A DNA stretch of 54,921 bases from Methanogenium sp. MK-MG. Its GTDB lineage: Archaea; Halobacteriota; Methanomicrobia; Methanomicrobiales; Methanomicrobiaceae. The stretch spans positions 1-54,921 of the forward strand of contig NZ_JAAAWJ010000006.1 in the NCBI RefSeq assembly GCF_009914725.1, in the 5' to 3' direction. Under the pieces are notes generated by a model. It made no database searches, had not been told where the DNA came from, and saw only the letters and a program-made list of their open reading frames with translations. A program made the translations under genes and the position numbers. Shown in pieces: positions 1-9,601 of the stretch. Within the stretch, counting starts at the first letter, position 1. Every line of letters starts with the position of its first letter.

Positions 1-518
1 CCCTGGGAGACGAGGTCCTCAGCCTCAGGGCAGGCGAGCGGGTCAGCCTCTCGGGGATGATATACACCGCCCGCGATGAGGCCCATCTCCGCATGATGGA
101 AGAAGGCATTCCCTTTGACCCCGAAGGAGCCGCTGTCTACCACTGCGGGCCGGTGGTAAAGAATAACCGGATCATCGCGGCAGGCCCTACCACCAGCGCA
201 CGGATGAACGAACTCTCCGGGTTTCTGTTGGATGCGGGTGTGCGGGCGCTCATCGGCAAAGGCGGCATGGGTGACACCGTGCGGGAGGCGCTGCGGGGCA
301 GGGGTGTATATCTCGCCTTCACCGGCGGTTGTGCGGCCCTTGCGGCGTCACGCATGACCCTGAAGGGAGTCTTCTTCGAAGATTTGGGAATGCCGGAGGC
401 CGTCTGGGCCATTGAGTGCAGAGACCTCCCCCTGACCGTTGCAATCGATGCAGAGGGAAATGACCTCTTCTTTGACGTCCACCGCAGAGCAGAGAAAAGA
501 TTTGACAAAATGTTCTGA
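1..518 (+). CDS. fumB-type: Fumarate hydratase beta subunit (C-terminal domain), 5'-truncated
   Basis: The reading frame enters at base 3 and runs to a stop at 518, so the gene begins before the window. It matches the beta (C-terminal) domain of class I Fe-S fumarases, which in archaea is often a separate subunit paired with an alpha subunit. Family features seen are GERVSLSG and IYTARDEAH near the start, YHCGPVV, and GKGGMG followed by a Gly/Ala-rich FTGGCAALAA stretch. The reaction is reversible hydration of fumarate to malate. The Kor and Suc genes follow immediately downstream, fitting a partial TCA pathway. An internal ATG at 57 gives 153 residues but is not the real start, since homology clearly continues upstream. 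The alpha subunit is presumably upstream, outside the window. Confidence 0.88.
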   Translation, partial: LGDEVLSLRAGERVSLSGMIYTARDEAHLRMMEEGIPFDPEGAAVYHCGPVVKNNRIIAAGPTTSARMNELSGFLLDAGVRALIGKGGMGDTVREALRGRGVYLAFTGGCAALAASRMTLKGVFFEDLGMPEAVWAIECRDLPLTVAIDAEGNDLFFDVHRRAEKRFDKMF

Positions 519-602
519 TATCTCCCATATTTGGGTAATCAGATGAAACTGTCGATACCTTTAGTAAATGATCGGAACAATAATATTAGCAGGACGTGCC
601 GG

Positions 603-875
603 ATGAAACTGAAAATCGATGAACGGCGGTGCAAGGGCTGTAACCTCTGCACCATCGTCTGCCCATATAATATATTTCAGGAAGGCAGGAAACTCAATGA
701 ACGGGGCATCATTGTCCCGGTTCTTGACCGGCCCGAACGCTGCACCAACTGCCGCCTGCGACACCTCTACGGCAGGCAGTTATGCGGTGCATGCCAGATG
801 ATCTGTCCCGACCAGGCCATCTACTGGGTTGAAGAAGACCCCTATTCTGAAGAAAGCGTGGTGATTGAGTTTTGA
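603..875 (+). CDS. korD: 2-oxoacid:ferredoxin oxidoreductase, delta (ferredoxin-like) subunit
   Basis: A 90-residue protein with a CKGCNLCTIVCP cluster motif near the N-terminus and a second cysteine group (CTNC, then CGACQMICP). It is a ferredoxin-type subunit that passes electrons from the catalytic KorAB core to ferredoxin. The reading frame is open back to a TTG at 531, but the ATG at 603 starts at the conserved MKLKIDE and is preferred; the upstream 24 residues look non-conserved. Its stop overlaps the korA start. The D-A-B-C order matches 2-oxoglutarate:ferredoxin oxidoreductase operons of methanogens. Spacing between the second-group cysteines is irregular, so one of the two clusters may be modified. 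Confidence 0.9.
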   Translation: MKLKIDERRCKGCNLCTIVCPYNIFQEGRKLNERGIIVPVLDRPERCTNCRLRHLYGRQLCGACQMICPDQAIYWVEEDPYSEESVVIEF

Positions 876-1975
876 GCAAAATTGAGTTCATGCAGGGAAA
901 CAGGGCATGCTGTGAGGGAGCCCTTGCCGCCGGATGTGATTTCTTCGGGGGGTATCCCATCACCCCTTCCACCGAGATTGCAGAGATGATGGCGCTAAAA
1001 CTCCCGAAGGCGGGAGGCACCTTCATACAGATGGAGGACGAGATCGCGAGTATGGGAGCCATCATCGGTGCGTCGTGGACCGGTGCCCGTTCCATGACCG
1101 CCACATCAGGCCCGGGATTCTCGCTCATGATGGAGAACATCGGCTATGCGGTGATGACAGAGACTCCCTGTGTCGTCGTCAACATCCAGCGTGGCGGCCC
1201 TTCAACCGGCCAGCCGACGATGTCCGCACAGGGGGACATGATGCAGTGCCGGTTCGGCCCACACGGAGATGTGGCAACGATTGCCGTTGTGCCTTCAACC
1301 GTGCAGGAGATGTATGAACTGACAGCAAAGGCATTCAATCTCGCCGACCGGTTCCGTGTCCCCACCTTTGTGATGTCGGATGAGACCATCGGGCATATGC
1401 GTGAGAAGATCGTCATACCCGAGAAGGTCGATATCGTGCCAAGAAAACCGCTCCTCAAAGGAAAACTTCCCTTCGAGGCGGATGAAGACGGCGTTCCCGG
1501 GTTTGCAGAGTTCGGGAGAGGCCACCGGGTGCATGTCACCGGCCTCACCCATGACGAGCGCGGGTATCCGGATACAACAGACCCGGAAGTCCACGAAAAA
1601 CTGGTGAAACGCCTCTACAACAAGGTGGAGTCAAAACGCCACGAGATAGCTGATTATGATGCCGTCAATACCGATGCAGAGACTGTCTTTATCACCTACG
1701 GGCCGTGTAGCCGCACGGTCCGGCAGGTGCTGCACGACCACCCGGACGAGTGTATCGGCCACCTCAACCTGCGCATCGTCTGGCCCTTCCCGGAGGAGAC
1801 GCTGAAGATTTTTGCCAATGCAAAGACCTTCATCGTACCGGAACTGAATCTCGGCCAGATGGTACGTGAAATCGCCCGGCACACGACCGGTGAAGAGGTG
1901 CTCTCCATGCCAAAGATTGGCGGGCACATTCACACACCCGCAGAACTCTATGCCGCAGTGGAGGCCAGAAAATGA
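872..1975 (+). CDS. korA: 2-oxoglutarate:ferredoxin oxidoreductase, alpha subunit
   Basis: A 367-residue alpha subunit starting at TTG (872) that overlaps the korD stop by four bases, a typical translational-coupling arrangement. The pyrimidine-binding motif YPITPSTE lies near residue 25 and the conserved GGPSTGQPT near residue 110. It forms the substrate-facing half of the thiamine-diphosphate site with KorB. The enzyme reductively carboxylates succinyl-CoA to 2-oxoglutarate, or runs in reverse. The four-subunit arrangement and adjacent succinyl-CoA synthetase support 2-oxoglutarate as substrate rather than pyruvate or branched-chain oxoacids, though substrate choice within the family is an inference from context. 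Confidence 0.93.
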   Translation: MSKIEFMQGNRACCEGALAAGCDFFGGYPITPSTEIAEMMALKLPKAGGTFIQMEDEIASMGAIIGASWTGARSMTATSGPGFSLMMENIGYAVMTETPCVVVNIQRGGPSTGQPTMSAQGDMMQCRFGPHGDVATIAVVPSTVQEMYELTAKAFNLADRFRVPTFVMSDETIGHMREKIVIPEKVDIVPRKPLLKGKLPFEADEDGVPGFAEFGRGHRVHVTGLTHDERGYPDTTDPEVHEKLVKRLYNKVESKRHEIADYDAVNTDAETVFITYGPCSRTVRQVLHDHPDECIGHLNLRIVWPFPEETLKIFANAKTFIVPELNLGQMVREIARHTTGEEVLSMPKIGGHIHTPAELYAAVEARK

Positions 1976-2769
1976 CCACCCGCGTCTTTGAGAAGTGGTA
2001 CCGCGAAGACCGGCTGCCGCATATCTTCTGCACCGGCTGTGGCAACGGCACCGTGATGAACTGTGCCATCAAGGCGGTAGAGGAGATGCACTGGGAGATA
2101 GACGACACCATATTTGTCTCCGGTATCGGCTGCTCCTCCCGTGCACCGGGGTATATGTCCACCGACTCCCTGCACACCACCCACGGCAGGGCACTTACAT
2201 TTGCGACCGGCGTGAAGATGGCCAACCCCGATCTCAATGTGGTCGTCTTCACCGGTGACGGAGATGCCTCTGCCATCGGCGGCAACCATTTCATTCATGC
2301 CTGCCGGAGAAATATCGACATGACCGTCATCTGCATGAACAATATGATCTATGGCATGACCGGCGGACAGGGGAGTCCCTGCACTCCGGTCGGCAAGATA
2401 TCCACCACCACCCCTTACGGGGCTACCGAGCCGGTCTTTGATCTCGCAGAACTTGCTGTTGCAGCCGGTGCAAACCATGTGGCCAGGTGGACTTCCTACC
2501 ACACAAAAGAACTCACCAGGGCCATCGAGACAGGCCTTGCCACCGAAGGCCTCTCATTTATCGAGGCGATGGTGCAGTGCCCGACCGCATACGGCAGGAG
2601 AAACAAATTCCGCAAGGCGACAGACCAGGTGGAGTGGATGCGGACGCATGCCATCCTCCTCCAGAAGGTCCGCCGGCTGGAAGAGGAAGGAAAACCCATA
2701 CCCGAAGAGCACTTTGCAGTCGGGGAATTCGTCCACCGGCAGCGCCCGGCAATGGGGGTGCGCCGATGA
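1972..2769 (+). CDS. korB: 2-oxoglutarate:ferredoxin oxidoreductase, beta subunit
   Basis: A 265-residue thiamine-diphosphate-binding beta subunit. The start overlaps the korA stop (ATGA). Motifs seen are CTGCGNGTV near residue 20, SGIGCSSR near residue 50, and the TPP/Mg site GDGDASAIGGNHF followed by NNMIYGMTGGQ. The cysteines of the first two motifs fit the proximal 4Fe-4S cluster known in this family. Together with KorA it performs oxidative decarboxylation or reductive carboxylation, with CoA and ferredoxin. Length is close to that of KorB from other methanogens. Confidence 0.93.
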   Translation: MTTRVFEKWYREDRLPHIFCTGCGNGTVMNCAIKAVEEMHWEIDDTIFVSGIGCSSRAPGYMSTDSLHTTHGRALTFATGVKMANPDLNVVVFTGDGDASAIGGNHFIHACRRNIDMTVICMNNMIYGMTGGQGSPCTPVGKISTTTPYGATEPVFDLAELAVAAGANHVARWTSYHTKELTRAIETGLATEGLSFIEAMVQCPTAYGRRNKFRKATDQVEWMRTHAILLQKVRRLEEEGKPIPEEHFAVGEFVHRQRPAMGVRR

Positions 2770-3296
2770 GGCATGAAGTCATCTTCTCCGGATTCGGTGG
2801 ACAGGGAGTCATACTCTCTGCAGTGATTCTCGGGCGTGCGGCGGCCCTCTACGGCAACAAATACGCGGTCCAGACGCAGGTCTACGGGCCGGAGGCACGG
2901 GGCGGTGCATCGATGAGCGCCGTTGTCATTGACGATGAACCGATACTCTACCCCAAGGTCGCCTCCCCTGATATCTATGTGATCATGTCCCAGCAGGGAT
3001 TCGAGAAGTACGGGGCAGCTGCACCCAAAGATGCTCTCATGCTGGTGGACTCAGAACTGGTCCATTCGCGGCCGCAGTGCGCCTGCACTGAAATCCCGGC
3101 AACAACGGAGGCAAAGGAGACCCTGGGCCGGGTCATCGTTGCAAATATTATCATGCTCGGTGCACTGGTCACGGCCACCGGTCTGGTCTCCGAGGATGCC
3201 ATCAAGCGGGCAGTCCTTGACAGTGTGCCAAAGGGGACCGAGGATCTGAACCTCAAAGCCCTTCACCTCGGATTTGAACTTGGAAGAAATACGTGA
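2766..3296 (+). CDS. korC: 2-oxoglutarate:ferredoxin oxidoreductase, gamma subunit
   Basis: A 176-residue gamma subunit. The ATG at 2766 overlaps the korB stop by four bases. This start is chosen because it begins MRHEVIFSGFGGQGV, the conserved N-terminus of the family, whereas the longer open frame upstream (from 2487) only shadows korB. The GFGGQG loop is the CoA- or nucleotide-binding element known for this domain. PEARGGAS near residue 45 is also family-typical. The gamma subunit completes the KorDABC complex, and the gene ends 11 bases before sucC. Confidence 0.92.
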   Translation: MRHEVIFSGFGGQGVILSAVILGRAAALYGNKYAVQTQVYGPEARGGASMSAVVIDDEPILYPKVASPDIYVIMSQQGFEKYGAAAPKDALMLVDSELVHSRPQCACTEIPATTEAKETLGRVIVANIIMLGALVTATGLVSEDAIKRAVLDSVPKGTEDLNLKALHLGFELGRNT

Positions 3297-3307
3297 GGAA
3301 CTAACGG

Positions 3308-4396
3308 ATGAAACTCCTTGAATTTGAAGCAAAAGAGATATTCAACAGATATGGCATCCCGATCCCCGAGGGCGTGGTAATCAACAGCCCGGATGAACTC
3401 AGTGGTCAGCTGAACAAATTTTCCGACGAAGTCGTGGTCAAATCACAGGTGGACGTGGGCGGACGGGGAAAGGCGGGCGGCATCATCATCACAACGAAGG
3501 CGGACGCAGTGGAGGCTGCCAGGCATCTCTTTTCCCTCCCCATCAAAGGCCTCATCCCGAAGGCCATACTTGTCGAGGAGAAGCTGCCGATTGAACACGA
3601 ATACTACGTGAGCATCACCATCGACCGGACGACACGCCAGCCCATGATCCTCTTTGCAGAGACCGGCGGTGTCGACATCGAGGAGACGGCCCGGACCCGG
3701 CCTGAAGCCCTCCGGCGTGCCGGATTCTCACCACTGCTCCCGGACGTGCCGGGATACCTGATGCGCCGGATCTTAGGGACCGCCCCGAAAACACTCGGAC
3801 CGGTCATCAACAACCTCTACAAGGCATTCTCTGCATCGGACGCCCTGCTCGCCGAGATAAACCCCCTCGTGACGACCCCGAAGGGCGTCTTTGCGGCAGA
3901 CGCAAAACTCATCATCGACGACAATGCCCTGATACGCCAGGGCATCACGGCAAACCGCGACCTGACCCCCCGTGAACGCGAGGCAGAGGAGAACGGCTTC
4001 TCATATGTCGAACTCGACGGCTCCATCGGTGTCATCGGAAACGGTGCGGGCCTGACGATGTCCACCCTTGACCTCATTGCGCACTACGACGGCAAAGCGG
4101 CAAACTTCCTCGACGTAGGCGGCGGCGCCGGGCGTGAACGTGTCATGAAGGCCGTCCGCCTGGTGGCAGGCATGCCGGATGTAAAGGTCATCGTCGTCAA
4201 CCTCCTCGGGGGCATCACCCGGTGCGACGAGGTGGCAAAAGGCATCATCGACGCGGGCATTGACCAGCATGTCATCACCCGCCTTGCAGGGACAAACGAA
4301 GACGAAGGCAAAGCACTGCTGGCAGAGAACGGCTACCAGATGCTTGAGACCATGGAAGCAGTCGTGAAACAGGCAGTGAAGGAGGCAGCAGCATGA
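3308..4396 (+). CDS. sucC: Succinyl-CoA synthetase (ADP-forming), beta subunit
   Basis: A 362-residue beta subunit with an N-terminal ATP-grasp domain (KSQVDVGGRGKAGG, EINPLV) and a C-terminal CoA-ligase domain containing FLDVGGGA and NLLGGITRCD. It joins succinate and CoA with ATP hydrolysis, supplying succinyl-CoA to the adjacent Kor complex for reductive 2-oxoglutarate synthesis. An AGGAA-like ribosome binding site lies just upstream of the ATG. The stop overlaps the sucD start (ATGA), so the two subunits are probably made in equal amounts. Confidence 0.95.
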   Translation: MKLLEFEAKEIFNRYGIPIPEGVVINSPDELSGQLNKFSDEVVVKSQVDVGGRGKAGGIIITTKADAVEAARHLFSLPIKGLIPKAILVEEKLPIEHEYYVSITIDRTTRQPMILFAETGGVDIEETARTRPEALRRAGFSPLLPDVPGYLMRRILGTAPKTLGPVINNLYKAFSASDALLAEINPLVTTPKGVFAADAKLIIDDNALIRQGITANRDLTPREREAEENGFSYVELDGSIGVIGNGAGLTMSTLDLIAHYDGKAANFLDVGGGAGRERVMKAVRLVAGMPDVKVIVVNLLGGITRCDEVAKGIIDAGIDQHVITRLAGTNEDEGKALLAENGYQMLETMEAVVKQAVKEAAA

Positions 4397-5259
4397 TATA
4401 CGGCGACCATAACACCGGCATCATTGTCCAGGGGGCAACTGGCAATCAGGGTGCATTCCACATCAACCTCATGAACCAGTATGCACGGGAGACAGGCGGC
4501 CGCGGTGTGGTGGCAGGCGTCACCCCCGGCAAAGGCGGCCGGGACGTGCACGGCGTCCCTGTATATGACAGCGTGCGTGAGGCAATGGCAGAGCATGATG
4601 CGACCACATCGGTGCTGTTTGTACCCGGATTTGCCGCAGGCGACTCCATCATGGAGGCAGCCGATGCAGGGCTTGAACTGGTGGTCGCAATCACCGAAGG
4701 CATACCGGTGCACGACACCATGCGGGCCCTTGCCTTTGCCAGGATGGAGGGCTGCACGGTCATCGGCCCGAACTGCCCCGGCATTCTCTCTCCCGGCGAG
4801 CTGAAACTGGGCATCATGCCCCCGCATCTCGCCACACCCGGAGAGGTGGGCATCATTTCACGCAGCGGAACCCTCACCTACGAGGTCATCAACGAACTCA
4901 CACGGGCCGGTATCGGGCAGTCAACCGTCGTCGGCATCGGCGGCGACCCGGTCATCGGCCAGACCTTCACCGAGGTGCTGGAACGGTTTGAATCCGACCC
5001 GCAGACAAAGGCCGTTGTGCTGATAGGAGAGGTGGGCGGAAACCTCGAGGAGGAGGGGGCGAACTCAACCGACCTCCCCCTCGTCACCTACATCGCGGGT
5101 ATCTCCGCACCGCCGGAGAAACGGATGGGCCACGCGGGCGCCATCATTGAAGGCGGCGAGGGCGATGCGGTATCAAAGATTGCACGTCTCAGACGCCTGG
5201 GCATCCCGGTTGCAGAGAAACCCTCCGATATCCCGGCGCTGGTGCGGGAGCTCGTATGA
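4393..5259 (+). CDS. sucD: Succinyl-CoA synthetase (ADP-forming), alpha subunit
   Basis: A 288-residue alpha subunit. The N-terminal Rossmann CoA-binding domain shows VQGATGNQG, then GPNCPG. The C-terminal half carries [12 protein letters not shown], whose histidine is the phosphorylated catalytic residue of the family. It pairs with SucC. The start overlaps sucC by four bases and the stop overlaps the downstream dacZ-like start by four bases, so all three are likely co-translated. Confidence 0.95.
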   Translation: MIYGDHNTGIIVQGATGNQGAFHINLMNQYARETGGRGVVAGVTPGKGGRDVHGVPVYDSVREAMAEHDATTSVLFVPGFAAGDSIMEAADAGLELVVAITEGIPVHDTMRALAFARMEGCTVIGPNCPGILSPGELKLGIMPPHLATPGEVGIISRSGTLTYEVINELTRAGIGQSTVVGIGGDPVIGQTFTEVLERFESDPQTKAVVLIGEVGGNLEEEGANSTDLPLVTYIAGISAPPEKRMGHAGAIIEGGEGDAVSKIARLRRLGIPVAEKPSDIPALVRELV

Positions 5260-6050
5260 TCCAGACGATGCTGAATGCAGCCGCGGCACTTGCAAAAGAG
5301 GTCGGTGCAAAGGCAATCGTCTCATTTATTGAACCGGTGGATTTCACCTGCGACATTCCGGTGATATGGGTGCAGGACATGCAGCTTGATGTCCTGCGTG
5401 ACCTCACGATGCATGACATCCTGGAGGTATCTGAGCGCCACCTGCACGATGCAGCCGTCCAGATCTACATCTCCCAGAAGTATGAATCCGGCACAGTCAT
5501 CGGTGTCTTCCCGTACGCCATCTTGGTCTATGACATTAACAAGGGCAAGGAGTTCATCAGCGTCCAGGAGTTTGACGACCTGGTACCACGGGGCGTGATG
5601 ACGGCTGTCCTCCAGCTGGCCCTTGAGATTGCAGTCGAGGGGCGGGAAGGCCATTCCATTGGCACCGCCTTCATCATCGGCAATATAGAGGAAATTCTCA
5701 GCCACTCCCACTCGGCCATCATCAACCCCTATCAGGGACACAGAAAAGAGGTGCGTGACATCACCGACCGGAGCAACTGGGAGAGTGTAAAGGAATTTGC
5801 CCAGTTAGACGGCGTCTTTGTGGTGGACACCACGGGGTCCATCCAGTCGGCCGGCCGGTATATCGATGTCAGAGGAGACGAACTGAGCCTCCCCCCCGGC
5901 ATGGGCGGCAGGCACCGGGCAACAGCATCCCTTACCCGCATCATCCCTGCGGTGGGAGTCACCATATCAGAGAGCGGCGGTATGGTACGGGTATTTCGGA
6001 ACGGTGAATGCTGGCTCACGGTCCGGTCTGATCTCAGGATTAAAAACTGA
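5256..6050 (+). CDS. dacZ: Diadenylate cyclase (c-di-AMP synthase), DacZ type
   Basis: A 264-residue two-domain protein. Residues ~1-120 resemble the pyruvate-kinase C-terminal-like domain found at the N-terminus of archaeal DacZ. Residues ~130-255 form the DAC (DisA_N) domain with both signatures: LDGVFVVD at ~184-191 and GGRHRATAS at ~217-225. Family members condense two ATP into cyclic di-AMP, a signal tied to osmotic and potassium balance in archaea. The ATG overlaps the sucD stop, placing the gene in the kor-suc operon. No membrane segment is seen, so it should be cytosolic. The DAC assignment is firm from the motifs; activity and physiological role are inferred. Confidence 0.9.
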   Translation: MIQTMLNAAAALAKEVGAKAIVSFIEPVDFTCDIPVIWVQDMQLDVLRDLTMHDILEVSERHLHDAAVQIYISQKYESGTVIGVFPYAILVYDINKGKEFISVQEFDDLVPRGVMTAVLQLALEIAVEGREGHSIGTAFIIGNIEEILSHSHSAIINPYQGHRKEVRDITDRSNWESVKEFAQLDGVFVVDTTGSIQSAGRYIDVRGDELSLPPGMGGRHRATASLTRIIPAVGVTISESGGMVRVFRNGECWLTVRSDLRIKN

Positions 6051-6053
6051 ACC

Positions 6054-6059
6054 TTTTTT
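6054..6059 (+). terminator. T-tract after dacZ
   Basis: Six T residues begin three bases after the dacZ stop, with a second run of six at 6082-6087. Archaeal intrinsic termination relies on such T-tracts. They sit where the long fum-kor-suc-dacZ unit would be expected to end, before the SAM synthetase gene. Confidence 0.45.
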
Positions 6060-6155
6060 GACGGAAAATTACCCGGGGTTATTTTTTATCCCAAAGGAAA
6101 TTCTTATGTCTCAATGAATCCACTTTTTAATTATCTAAGGAGTTCGTGAATATCA

Positions 6156-7364
6156 ATGGGACGAAATATTGCGGTTGAGACGCTCAGCGAGACGCCACTG
6201 AACAGACAGAGACTGGAACTTGCAGAACGCAAATGTATCGGCCACCCGGACAGCCTTGCAGACGGTATCGCAGAGGCCGTCTCACAGGCCCTATCACGGG
6301 CATACCTGGACGAATGCGGTGCAGTGCTTCACCACAACACCGACCAGGGCGAGATCGTGGCAGGCGAGTCACTCCCGAAATTCGGCGGCGGTGTCATCAC
6401 CCGGCCCATGTATGTGCTGTTAACCGGGCGTGCCACAAAGACCTTCGACGGCGTGACCATCCCCACCGATGCCATTGCTCTCGATGCTGCACGCAATTAT
6501 CTCACCGATACACTGGAATACCTGAACATGAACCGGGAGGTCATTGTTGACTGCCGTATGGGAACCGGGTCGTCTGATCTCCGGGATGTCTTCCGTGCCT
6601 GTGAGAAAAAACACCTTCCGCATGCCAACGACACATCATTTGGTGTGGGGCATGCACCATTCTCTGACCTTGAGAATGTGATCCTTGCCGTCAGCAACCA
6701 CCTCGACGGCGTATACCGCCCGAAAAACCCAATCATCGGGACAGATATCAAAATAATGGGCCTGCGCCAGAATGAAGATATATCCCTCACCCTCTGTGTG
6801 CCGATGGTTGACCGGTTCTGTGCTGACTTAAACGACTACAAGGAGGCAGTCATCAGGGTCGGCGAAGAGGTGCAGCGGGTCGCCTCCGGTGTCACCAGCC
6901 GCCGGGTGCGTGTGGACATCAACACCGGCGACAACTACGAGAAGGAAGGGGCCATCTTCCTGACCGTGACCGGTACCTCTGCTGAGATGGGAGACGACGG
7001 GTCTGTCGGCCGGGGCAACCGTGCAAACGGCCTGATCACCCCCCACCGCCCGATGAGCATGGAAGCCACCAGCGGAAAGAACCCGATAAACCATATCGGT
7101 AAGATATACAACCTCCTCTCCACCGAACTGGCCCAGCAGTGTGCACGGGAGTTTGACGGCATCGAAGACCTCTACATCAGACTGCTCTCCCAGATCGGAC
7201 GGCCGATTGACCAGCCGCTCATCGCAGGCGCACAGTTTGTGGCAGCAGACGGGGCGGATATTGCCGCCATCAGCCGTGGTATCGAGGAAATAATGGATGC
7301 AGGTCTTGCAGACATCACCTCGGTCACCGAGCGGGTCATCCGCGGAGAGATGAAGACCTTCTGA
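6156..7364 (+). CDS. mat: S-adenosylmethionine synthetase, archaeal type
   Basis: A 402-residue protein of the archaeal methionine adenosyltransferase family, which is only distantly related to bacterial MetK. Conserved features seen are [14 protein letters not shown] near the N-terminus (catalytic His/Asp), [17 protein letters not shown], and [12 protein letters not shown] toward the middle. It makes SAM from ATP and methionine. An AAGGAG sequence lies at 6137-6142, 13 bases before the ATG, a longer spacing than usual. About 100 bases separate it from dacZ, so it probably has its own promoter. hisG starts only 26 bases downstream. Confidence 0.96.
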   Translation: MGRNIAVETLSETPLNRQRLELAERKCIGHPDSLADGIAEAVSQALSRAYLDECGAVLHHNTDQGEIVAGESLPKFGGGVITRPMYVLLTGRATKTFDGVTIPTDAIALDAARNYLTDTLEYLNMNREVIVDCRMGTGSSDLRDVFRACEKKHLPHANDTSFGVGHAPFSDLENVILAVSNHLDGVYRPKNPIIGTDIKIMGLRQNEDISLTLCVPMVDRFCADLNDYKEAVIRVGEEVQRVASGVTSRRVRVDINTGDNYEKEGAIFLTVTGTSAEMGDDGSVGRGNRANGLITPHRPMSMEATSGKNPINHIGKIYNLLSTELAQQCAREFDGIEDLYIRLLSQIGRPIDQPLIAGAQFVAADGADIAAISRGIEEIMDAGLADITSVTERVIRGEMKTF

Positions 7365-7390
7365 ACACCCATATAACGGAACACAAACAT

Positions 7391-8269
7391 ATGACAGACG
7401 AGACACAAGAGCGGATACGGCTGGCAATCCCGAACAAAGGCCGCATATCAGACCCGATTATTGACCTTCTGGAGAAAGGAGGACTCCATCTCCACAGTTC
7501 ATCCAGCCGCAAGCTCATCGCACCGACATGTGACCCGGCTGTCGAGGTGCTCTTTGCCCGGCCGATAGACATTCCCGAATACGTGGCAAACGGCGCCGCA
7601 GACCTTGGGATTACCGGGCGCGACATGGTCCGTGAACGCGGAACAGCGGTCACCGAGATACTGGACATGAAGATGGGCAGTGCGACGCTTGTGCTTGCGG
7701 TACCGGAGGAGTCAGGTATCAGGACAGCTGAAGAACTGGCAGGCAGACGCATTGCAACCGAATTCCCGCACACAACACAGGAGTTCTTCCGGGAACGCGG
7801 TATCGAGGTAAGTCTCTTCCCGGTCAGCGGTGCCTGCGAGGCAACGCCCTATCTCGGGGTGGCCGATGCAATTGTGGATCTGACCAGTTCAGGCACGACC
7901 CTGAAGACCAATCATCTGGTTGTAATCGAAGAGATCCTCCGTTCAACGACCATACTCATCGGGAACAATGAGGCAATGCAGCAGAGACGGGGGAAGATCG
8001 ATGAGATCACGCTTGCCCTGGAGAGCGTCATATCGGCCCGAGGCAAGTGTTACCTGATGATGAATGTGCAGCGTGACTCACTCAGTGAAGTGCGCGGAGT
8101 GCTGCCCGGTCTGGGCGGGCCGACGGTGATGGACATCGCATCGGACGAGAGTCTCGTCGCCGTCCATGCGGTGGTTGATGAAGAACGGGTCTACCAGCTC
8201 ATCACCCGTCTGCGCAATGCAGGTGCACGGGACATTCTCGTCATGCCAATTGACCGGCTCATCCGGTGA
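7391..8269 (+). CDS. hisG: ATP phosphoribosyltransferase (long form)
   Basis: A 292-residue HisG of the long (HisG-L) type. The N-terminal catalytic part shows LAIPNKGRISDP and GAADLGITGRDM, and the PRPP-binding region has DLTSSGTTLK. The last ~75 residues form the ACT-like regulatory domain that gives histidine feedback inhibition and removes the need for HisZ. It catalyses the first step of histidine synthesis, joining ATP and PRPP. It sits directly upstream of hisA and hisB, so three histidine enzymes are encoded together; the remaining his genes are not in the window. Confidence 0.95.
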   Translation: MTDETQERIRLAIPNKGRISDPIIDLLEKGGLHLHSSSSRKLIAPTCDPAVEVLFARPIDIPEYVANGAADLGITGRDMVRERGTAVTEILDMKMGSATLVLAVPEESGIRTAEELAGRRIATEFPHTTQEFFRERGIEVSLFPVSGACEATPYLGVADAIVDLTSSGTTLKTNHLVVIEEILRSTTILIGNNEAMQQRRGKIDEITLALESVISARGKCYLMMNVQRDSLSEVRGVLPGLGGPTVMDIASDESLVAVHAVVDEERVYQLITRLRNAGARDILVMPIDRLIR

Positions 8270-8276
8270 GGAGACG

Positions 8277-8990
8277 ATGAAGGTATTTCCCGCAGTAGAT
8301 ATACTGGACGGCACCTGTGTGCAACTGGTGCAGGGCGACCGGAAGAACAGCGTTGCCTATGGTGACCCGGTATTGCGTGCAGAGGAGTGGCTGCAGCAGG
8401 GCGCTGATGCCCTGCATGTGATCAACCTGGACGGAGCCTTCGGTGCCGCAGATAAAAACGTCGGTCTCATCAAGGAGATCATCCGTTCCACCGGCGCTGA
8501 GATACAGCTGGGCGGCGGCATCCGGAGCACGGCGGATGCGGCAGGCTGGCTGGACGCCGGTGTCACACGCGTCATCATCGGCACACTGGCCGCAGACCGC
8601 CCTGAGGCGATCACCGATATCGCAGACGCATACGGCAAAGAGGCAGTGATGGCAGGTGTGGATGCCCGTGGCGGCAAAGTGGTCGTTCACGGCTGGGAGG
8701 AGACGGCAGGCGACTTCATCACCATGGCCCGTGCCTTTGAGGAACGGGGTGCAGGTGCCCTGCTCTTCACCAATGTCGATGTGGAGGGCCTCTGCAACGG
8801 CATCGCAGAAGAACCGGTGCGGCGCCTGAGAGAGGCCGTCCGCATACCGGTTGTCGCCTCAGGAGGCATCACAACGCCGCAGGATGTCCATATCATGCGA
8901 GAGATAGGTGTAGAGGGCATAGTACTCGGTTCAGCCCTGTACAGGGGCACCATCACCCTGAAAGAAGCAATCGAAGAGGCAGAGAGATGA
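8277..8990 (+). CDS. hisA: ProFAR isomerase (HisA)
   Basis: A 237-residue beta/alpha-barrel enzyme, phosphoribosylformimino-5-aminoimidazole carboxamide ribotide isomerase. The ATG at 8277 begins [12 protein letters not shown], the family's conserved N-terminus with the catalytic Asp; a longer open frame upstream is only hisG shadow. Further motifs are LGGGIRS, VDARGG and VASGGI, the phosphate-binding loops of the two barrel halves. An AGGAGA ribosome binding site lies in the 7-base gap after hisG. The stop overlaps hisB (ATGA). Confidence 0.95.
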   Translation: MKVFPAVDILDGTCVQLVQGDRKNSVAYGDPVLRAEEWLQQGADALHVINLDGAFGAADKNVGLIKEIIRSTGAEIQLGGGIRSTADAAGWLDAGVTRVIIGTLAADRPEAITDIADAYGKEAVMAGVDARGGKVVVHGWEETAGDFITMARAFEERGAGALLFTNVDVEGLCNGIAEEPVRRLREAVRIPVVASGGITTPQDVHIMREIGVEGIVLGSALYRGTITLKEAIEEAER

Positions 8991-9568
8991 GACAGGCAGA
9001 AGTAACGCGAAAGACAAACGAGACGGCAATCTCTGTGACGGTGGACCTGGATACCGAGGACAACATTGCAGTGGATACCGGCATACCGTTCCTTGACCAC
9101 ATGCTTGAATCCTGTGCACGCCACGGCAGGTTCAGCCTGATGGTGAAGGCGGTTGGAGACCTGGAGATTGACTGCCACCACACCATCGAGGATACGGCAA
9201 TTGTCCTCGGGGATGCTCTGGCAAAAGCGCTGGGTGAGAAACGGGGCATCAGGCGGTTTGCACACATGGCAGTGCCCATGGATGAGGCAATCGCGGTGGT
9301 GACCCTGGACCTCGGAGGCCGTGGCTATCTGGTGTATGAAGCCACATTCTCACCAAACGGGTTTGGAGCAATTCCCGCAGACATCTTTGAGCACTTCTTC
9401 TACACACTCTGTATCCACGCAGGCATCACTGCACACATGAACGCCACCGGCAGAAACGATCACCACATCTGTGAAGCACTCTTCAAGACATTCGGTGTCG
9501 CATTATCACAGGCGGCGGCAGTAACTCCCGGACATAACGGGATACCAAGTACAAAAGGAATAATCTGA
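8987..9568 (+). CDS. hisB: Imidazoleglycerol-phosphate dehydratase
   Basis: A 193-residue monofunctional HisB. It contains the manganese-binding motifs [14 protein letters not shown] and [10 protein letters not shown] that coordinate the active-site metals. It dehydrates imidazoleglycerol phosphate to imidazoleacetol phosphate. There is no N-terminal histidinol-phosphatase domain, as expected for archaea. The start overlaps hisA by four bases. A run of eight T follows the stop and converges with the histone gene. Confidence 0.95.
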   Translation: MRQAEVTRKTNETAISVTVDLDTEDNIAVDTGIPFLDHMLESCARHGRFSLMVKAVGDLEIDCHHTIEDTAIVLGDALAKALGEKRGIRRFAHMAVPMDEAIAVVTLDLGGRGYLVYEATFSPNGFGAIPADIFEHFFYTLCIHAGITAHMNATGRNDHHICEALFKTFGVALSQAAAVTPGHNGIPSTKGII

Positions 9569-9576
9569 AATTTTAC

Positions 9577-9584
9577 TTTTTTTT
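9577..9584. terminator. T-tract between convergent hisB and histone genes
   Basis: Eight T residues start nine bases after the hisB stop, followed by an A-rich run (9586-9593) that reads as a T-rich stretch on the other strand toward the end of the histone gene. The site could end transcription from both directions. Confidence 0.5.
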
Positions 9585-9601
9585 GAAAAAGAAAGGATGT
9601 A

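Noticed and set aside
531-602. TTG start for korD adding 24 residues
   Set aside because: The added residues do not resemble the family and ATG at 603 starts at the conserved MKLKIDE.
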